Shown here: one piece after another, positions 7,526 to 9,522 of the stretch | How positions within the stretch are numbered: position 1 is the stretch's first letter | How the letters are laid out: the number at the start of each line of letters is the position of its first letter | From: Chersky-267 sp034666965 | GTDB taxonomy: Bacteria > Chloroflexota > Limnocylindria > Limnocylindrales > CSP1-4 | Assembly (NCBI GenBank): GCA_034666965.1 | Contig: JAXDKT010000152.1 | Span: forward strand, 1 to 9,522 | Length of the DNA: 9,522 nucleotides | Direction: 5' to 3' | Translations under genes and position numbers: made by a program | Notes under the pieces: model-generated | The model's database searches: none | What the model saw: the letters and a program-made list of their open reading frames with translations, nothing else | What the model was told of the DNA's origin: nothing

Positions 7526-7548
7526 CCGAGCTCGGGTCAGGCGCTCGG
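7526..7548. terminator. Possible hairpin between convergent genes
   Basis: CCGAGC (7526-7531) can pair with GCTCGG (7543-7548) around an 11-base loop, spanning the 21-base gap between the LiaF-like stop and the XRE-TPR stop and running into the latter gene. Two perfect palindromes, CCGAGCTCGG (7526-7535) and CTCGGTACCGAG (7544-7555), overlap it, so alternative foldings exist. There is no T-tract on either strand, so intrinsic termination is uncertain. Confidence 0.25.
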
Positions 7549-8877
7549 TACCGAGGGACGCTGCGCTACCTGATCGGCTTGCTGGTCGCCGGCCAGCGCC
7601 TCGCGCGCGAGGGCATACGCCTCGGCGTGACGGCCGGCCGTTGCCAGGGCATCCGCCCAGGCGCGAAGGACGTCGCGGACGCGTGGGGCGGCGGCGTGGG
7701 CCCGGGCGAGCTCGGCGGCATGGGCGAACGCCTCGAGCGCGGCGTCGGTCTGGCCCACGGCCAACCGAGCGCGGGCCAGAGTGGTCCAGGCGTCGACGGT
7801 GGCCTTCGAGCCTTGCGCAGCTTCGGCTCGCTCGATCGCGATCCCGGCCAGCTCGACGGCGCGCTCACCGCGGCCGGCGGCCAGGGCGACCTGCGCTTCG
7901 GTGTCGGCCAGGTGGGCCAGCAGCCGTTCGTCGGCATGCTGCCGGCCGATGACCTGTGCGTCCGCGACAAGCTCGGCGGCTCGATCGGTGCTGCCCACGG
8001 CCAGGTACGCCAGGGCGAGGTTGTTCTGCAGGACGGCGACCTCGCGATCGGCCTGCGCCGATTGCAGCAGGGTCAAGGCCTGCGTTCCGTAGCGGATTGC
8101 GGCCTCGTGATCACCGTTGCCTCGGTGTCCGTTGGCGAGGGTGAGCAGCACGATGCCGCGTCGCCGGTCATCGAGGTCCGTGCTGAGTGCCCGGGCCGCC
8201 TCCAGGTAGCCGACCGCCGCGTCGTGTGCGCCGCGATACGTTTCGGTGGCCGCCAGGGCGACGAGGACCTTGAGCTCGAAGTCGGGCGCGACGGAGAGCC
8301 CGGCACGGACCTCGGCGAGCAGTGCCGAGAGCAGACCTCGAGCCTCGTCGGCGTTGTCCTGGAGATGCTGCGCAAGGCCGAGCCAGTAGGCCGCCTGGGC
8401 GCGATCGGCGGGACGCCCGAGCGTCGTGAACAGCTCGATCGACTCCGCGGCCGCCCGGATGGCGTCGATCGGCCGATCCATCCGACACGACGCCTCAGCA
8501 AGCGAGGTCAGCAACTCGGCTCGGACCGAGGGCTCGGGAGTCGACGCAAGGAGAGATTCGTAGGCGTCGATGGCCTCGCTCACGTCGCCTGACGCGAGGC
8601 GAAGGTCGGCCTCGAGGCGGGTCCAGGCGGTGTCAGGGTTCGCCAGCAGCTCGGCCGCGGTCGTCCCCAGGCGTCCGGCGATGAAGTTGAGGGCGGCCAT
8701 CGACGGCTTGGCCGCGCCGGTCTCCAGGGCGCTGATGTACGCCTTGGTGTAGCGGCCCTCCGCCAACCGCTGCTGGCTCAGCCCGGCGCGATGCCGTCGC
8801 GCTCTGATCCGGCTGCCGATGGACTGGGCGAGGGCCGAGTCGTCGACGACGATCCGGCGGCGTGTTCGGGGGCTCAT
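7537..8877 (-). CDS. XRE-family HTH regulator with TPR sensor domain
   Basis: This 446-residue cytoplasmic regulator has an N-terminal Cro/C1-type helix-turn-helix at about 16-80. The recognisable core is LSQQRLAEG..T.AYISALETG, followed by KPSMAALNFIAGRLG. The rest (about 82-430) is a run of roughly eight or nine 34-36-residue helix pairs with the TPR pattern, such as GDHEAAIRYGTQALTLL, GSTDRAAELVADAQ and GQTDAALEAFAHAAELA. HTH-TPR proteins of this size include the RRNPP peptide receptors (NprR, PlcR, PrgX, Rgg), but many others have unknown ligands. Start ATG 8877 is supported by TACACT exactly 7 bases upstream and by an in-frame TGA at 8899-8901. The gene lies downstream of a small XRE-encoding frame and may be autoregulated through the inverted repeat at 8894-8918. 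Regulatory function is certain at the family level; the ligand and targets are unknown. Confidence 0.93.
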   Translation of the reverse strand: MSPRTRRRIVVDDSALAQSIGSRIRARRHRAGLSQQRLAEGRYTKAYISALETGAAKPSMAALNFIAGRLGTTAAELLANPDTAWTRLEADLRLASGDVSEAIDAYESLLASTPEPSVRAELLTSLAEASCRMDRPIDAIRAAAESIELFTTLGRPADRAQAAYWLGLAQHLQDNADEARGLLSALLAEVRAGLSVAPDFELKVLVALAATETYRGAHDAAVGYLEAARALSTDLDDRRRGIVLLTLANGHRGNGDHEAAIRYGTQALTLLQSAQADREVAVLQNNLALAYLAVGSTDRAAELVADAQVIGRQHADERLLAHLADTEAQVALAAGRGERAVELAGIAIERAEAAQGSKATVDAWTTLARARLAVGQTDAALEAFAHAAELARAHAAAPRVRDVLRAWADALATAGRHAEAYALAREALAGDQQADQVAQRPSVPSA

Positions 8878-9157
8878 GGCCGCCAGTGTACACGGACGTC
8901 AACGTTCGATTGACGTCCCCGAAGAAGACTTCGAGCGAAACGCCCAGGCGGGCGGTCATGAGGGCCAGCGCCCCAAGGGAGGGGACGGCGCTGCCGGCCT
9001 CCACCGCGGACACGAATCCGCGGGTCAATGGAGCCCCCAGCTGGGCCTGGCTGAGCCCCTGTGCGAGCCGCCGGCGGCGCAGCTCCGACCCGACCGCCCG
9101 GGCCAGAGTGGAGCCCGGCCCAGCACAGGAGTGTTTAGCAATAGTTGACATTCGCAC
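8633..9157 (-). CDS. Small XRE-family HTH protein; 3' part overlaps the XRE-TPR gene out of frame
   Basis: Codons 18-83 form a clear Cro/C1-type helix-turn-helix (LARAVGSELRRRRLAQGLSQ, then RGFVSAVEAGSAVPSLGALA and RLGVSLEVFFGDVN), paralogous to the HTH of the downstream regulator. The coding signal ends near codon 93. From there the frame runs 245 bases into the XRE-TPR gene in a different frame, giving Arg/Pro/Gly-rich shadow sequence to the stop at 8633. Only 8876-9157 looks like a selected protein. The alternative frame would stop at 8899-8901, just upstream of the next ATG. A one-base indel near the 3' end, a sequencing error, or a genuine long overlap could each explain this. GTG 9157 is chosen because TAGGCT lies 7 bases upstream; ATG 9151 is the alternative. 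If functional, the protein would be a 90-170-residue DNA-binding repressor. Confidence 0.6.
   Translation of the reverse strand: MRMSTIAKHSCAGPGSTLARAVGSELRRRRLAQGLSQAQLGAPLTRGFVSAVEAGSAVPSLGALALMTARLGVSLEVFFGDVNRTLTSVYTGGHEPPNTPPDRRRRLGPRPVHRQPDQSATASRRAEPAAVGGGPLHQGVHQRPGDRRGQAVDGRPQLHRRTPGDDRGRAAGEP
8885..8890 (-). promoter_or_regulatory. Candidate leaderless -10 (TACACT) of the XRE-TPR gene
   Basis: On the - strand TACACT is preceded by TG (TGTACACT) and followed by exactly 7 bases and then ATG 8877, so transcription would begin at the start codon. Four of six positions match TATAAT. It overlaps the palindrome GTGTACAC (8887-8894) and adjoins the larger inverted repeat at 8894-8918. No strong -35 is visible. 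This element would let the regulator be transcribed separately from the small HTH gene. Confidence 0.45.
8894..8918. promoter_or_regulatory. Inverted repeat, candidate operator
   Basis: The arms GGACGTCAA (8894-8902) and TTGACGTCC (8910-8918) are a perfect 9-base inverted repeat around a 7-base spacer. Its centre is about 29 bases before the XRE-TPR start codon, right next to the candidate -10. XRE proteins bind dyad operators of this size as dimers, so autoregulation by either HTH protein is plausible. The repeat lies inside the last HTH1 codons (about 80-88), which adds some coding constraint. Confidence 0.45.
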
Positions 9158-9174
9158 CGCCGTCAGCCTAGCAT
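9145..9174 (+). promoter_or_regulatory. Candidate sigma-70 promoter for the 37-codon ORF
   Basis: A perfect -35 hexamer TTGACA (9145-9150) is followed after 18 bases by TAGCAT (9169-9174), which matches TATAAT at four of six positions. The predicted start near 9181 leaves a leader of about 70 bases holding a small hairpin (9203-9222) and the Shine-Dalgarno (9237-9243). The -35 lies within the first codons of the divergent HTH gene, and the -10 overlaps that gene's own -10. Confidence 0.45.
9165..9170 (-). promoter_or_regulatory. Candidate leaderless -10 (TAGGCT) of the small XRE gene
   Basis: On the - strand TAGGCT is followed by exactly 7 bases and the GTG at 9157. This is the same geometry as the XRE-TPR gene and supports both start choices. 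It shares bases 9169-9170 with the + strand -10 TAGCAT, so polymerase could probably occupy only one of the two promoters at a time. No clear -35 is visible. Confidence 0.45.
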
Positions 9175-9202
9175 CCGGACCTGCGTCGCGCCCAGCCGAA
9201 GC

Positions 9203-9222
9203 GATGGGCCTTTCGTCCCATC
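9203..9222 (+). other. Small hairpin in the leader of the 37-codon ORF
   Basis: GATGGG (9203-9208) and CCCATC (9217-9222) form a 6-base-pair stem with an 8-base loop. The hairpin sits between the predicted transcription start and the Shine-Dalgarno. It does not cover the ribosome binding site, and it does not match any riboswitch class I can recognise. Confidence 0.3.
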
Positions 9223-9236
9223 CGGGCGGCGGCGCC

Positions 9237-9243
9237 GGGAGGG
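9237..9243 (+). promoter_or_regulatory. Shine-Dalgarno sequence of the 37-codon ORF
   Basis: GGGAGGG lies 6 bases before ATG 9250, an ideal spacing. It is one of only a few strong ribosome binding sites in a window where most starts are overlapping or leaderless, and it is the main evidence that this very short frame is translated. Confidence 0.55.
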
Positions 9244-9249
9244 TCCGTC

Positions 9250-9363
9250 ATGACTGCGCGTCGCCGTTCCATCTTCGTCTCGTCCCTGTTCGCCACGCTG
9301 CTCTCGCTCGCCTACGCGGCAATTGCCCTCGCCGGGGACGCCCCTGGGCCGGGTCTTCGCTGA
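9250..9363 (+). CDS. 37-residue signal-peptide-like small protein (candidate secreted propeptide)
   Basis: The frame encodes 37 residues. A basic start (MTARRR) is followed by a 22-residue hydrophobic core (SIFVSSLFATLLSLAYAAIALA) and a short hydrophilic tail (GDAPGPGLR). This is the n/h/c layout of a Sec signal peptide, with two Ala-x-Ala sites: AYA (21-23) and ALA (26-28). Cleavage after A28 would release the nine-residue tail. Translation is supported by GGGAGGG 6 bases upstream and a promoter-like TTGACA/TAGCAT pair. The gene is divergent from the XRE genes, with 92 bases between start codons. After the stop, the same frame shows nothing protein-like, so a simple nonsense break of a longer secreted protein looks unlikely but cannot be excluded. 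It could instead be a small single-pass membrane peptide or chance. I recognise no family. Confidence 0.5.
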   Translation: MTARRRSIFVSSLFATLLSLAYAAIALAGDAPGPGLR

Positions 9364-9377
9364 GGCGCGGACCCCGG
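9349..9377 (+). terminator. Possible hairpin over the small-ORF stop codon
   Basis: CCGGGTC (9349-9355) can pair with GACCCCGG (9370-9377), with one bulged C, around a 14-base loop that includes the TGA at 9361-9363. It would end or attenuate the short transcript. There is no following T-tract, so intrinsic termination is doubtful. Confidence 0.25.
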
Positions 9378-9423
9378 ATCACGCGTTCGCGGAGGAATCG
9401 CTAAATACTGTCCACACTCGGTG

Positions 9424-9429
9424 TATGAT
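9424..9429 (+). promoter_or_regulatory. Candidate -10 (TATGAT) for the gene at the right edge
   Basis: TATGAT matches the TATAAT consensus at five of six positions and lies in a locally AT-richer patch (9399-9430) within very GC-rich DNA. The predicted start near 9436 would give a leader of about 44 bases ending in GGAGG. No good -35 is found at 16-18 bases. The interval 9364-9479 holds no other gene that I can support. Confidence 0.4.
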
Positions 9430-9479
9430 CCACGCTGACCTCGACGTCCGGGCGAATCCGGATCCGATGGAGGCGCAGC

Positions 9480-9522
9480 GTGGCCGACTCACGACGGCTG
9501 GAACCGGCGGAGGTTGGGGCCG
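9480..9522 (+). CDS. Start of an unidentified gene (3' partial)
   Basis: GTG 9480 opens a frame (M-ADSRRLEPAEVGA) that runs off the window after 14 codons. The start is supported by GGAGG at 9469-9473, 6 bases upstream, and by the TATGAT element 50 bases upstream. A competing frame from ATG 9425 or ATG 9467 has no Shine-Dalgarno. Fourteen residues are too few to assign a family. The leader contains GACGTCC (9443-9449), a half-site of the inverted repeat at 8894-8918, hinting at shared control with the XRE genes. Confidence 0.5.
   Translation, partial: MADSRRLEPAEVGA

Noticed and set aside
9181..9249. Riboswitch-like leader, because GGGACGAAAGGCC on the - strand recalls the c-di-GMP-I core.
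   Set aside because: The conserved core sequences and the second stem of that class are absent on both strands; only one simple hairpin is present.
9425..9522. ORF from ATG 9425 running to the window end.
   Set aside because: It starts inside the TATGAT promoter element, lacks a Shine-Dalgarno, and competes with GTG 9480, which has GGAGG at ideal spacing.
1..9522. CRISPR arrays, tRNA/rRNA genes, insertion sequences, integrases or long repeats.
   Set aside because: No spaced direct repeats, cloverleaf-like segments, transposase motifs or terminal inverted repeats were seen by reading both strands, although a covariance-model search could not be run.

Overview
The window is about 9.5 kb of very GC-rich bacterial DNA, with C/G strongly preferred at third codon positions. 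Genes are tightly packed, several start codons look leaderless, and the gene complement resembles environmental Chloroflexota (Limnocylindria/Ellin6529-like) or Actinobacteriota. That placement is an inference from style, not from a marker gene.

Left block (1-6022, + strand). A Dpp/Opp-type peptide ABC importer operon enters the window already in progress: permease DppB (5' end cut off by the window edge), permease DppC, ATPase DppD and ATPase DppF. A DinB-fold protein follows. Each junction among these five genes is a 4-base ATGA or GTGA stop/start overlap, so they are almost certainly cotranscribed and translationally coupled. Eleven bases later comes a CPA1 (NhaP-type) cation/proton antiporter. 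No substrate-binding protein is in the window; it probably lies upstream of base 1.

Middle block (6019-7515). A class II aldolase/adducin-family enzyme lies on the - strand. Its stop codon interlocks with the antiporter stop on a shared CTAG. Divergent from it, on the + strand, is a two-helix membrane protein with a LiaF/toast-rack-like outer domain.

Right block (7537-9522). On the - strand are a small XRE helix-turn-helix protein and a 446-residue XRE-TPR regulator. The small frame runs far into the regulator gene out of frame. Divergent from them is a 37-codon + strand ORF with a good ribosome binding site. It encodes a basic, hydrophobic, signal-peptide-like sequence that ends in an Ala-x-Ala site and a nine-residue tail. 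At the right edge the first 14 codons of another + strand gene begin behind an ideal Shine-Dalgarno sequence.

The most interesting reading is that the right block is a peptide-signalling module resembling RRNPP systems: an HTH-TPR receptor, an adjacent short exported propeptide, overlapping divergent promoters, and a 9-bp-arm inverted repeat as candidate operator. A peptide importer lies in the same neighbourhood. The parts are visible in the sequence; the functional link is a hypothesis.
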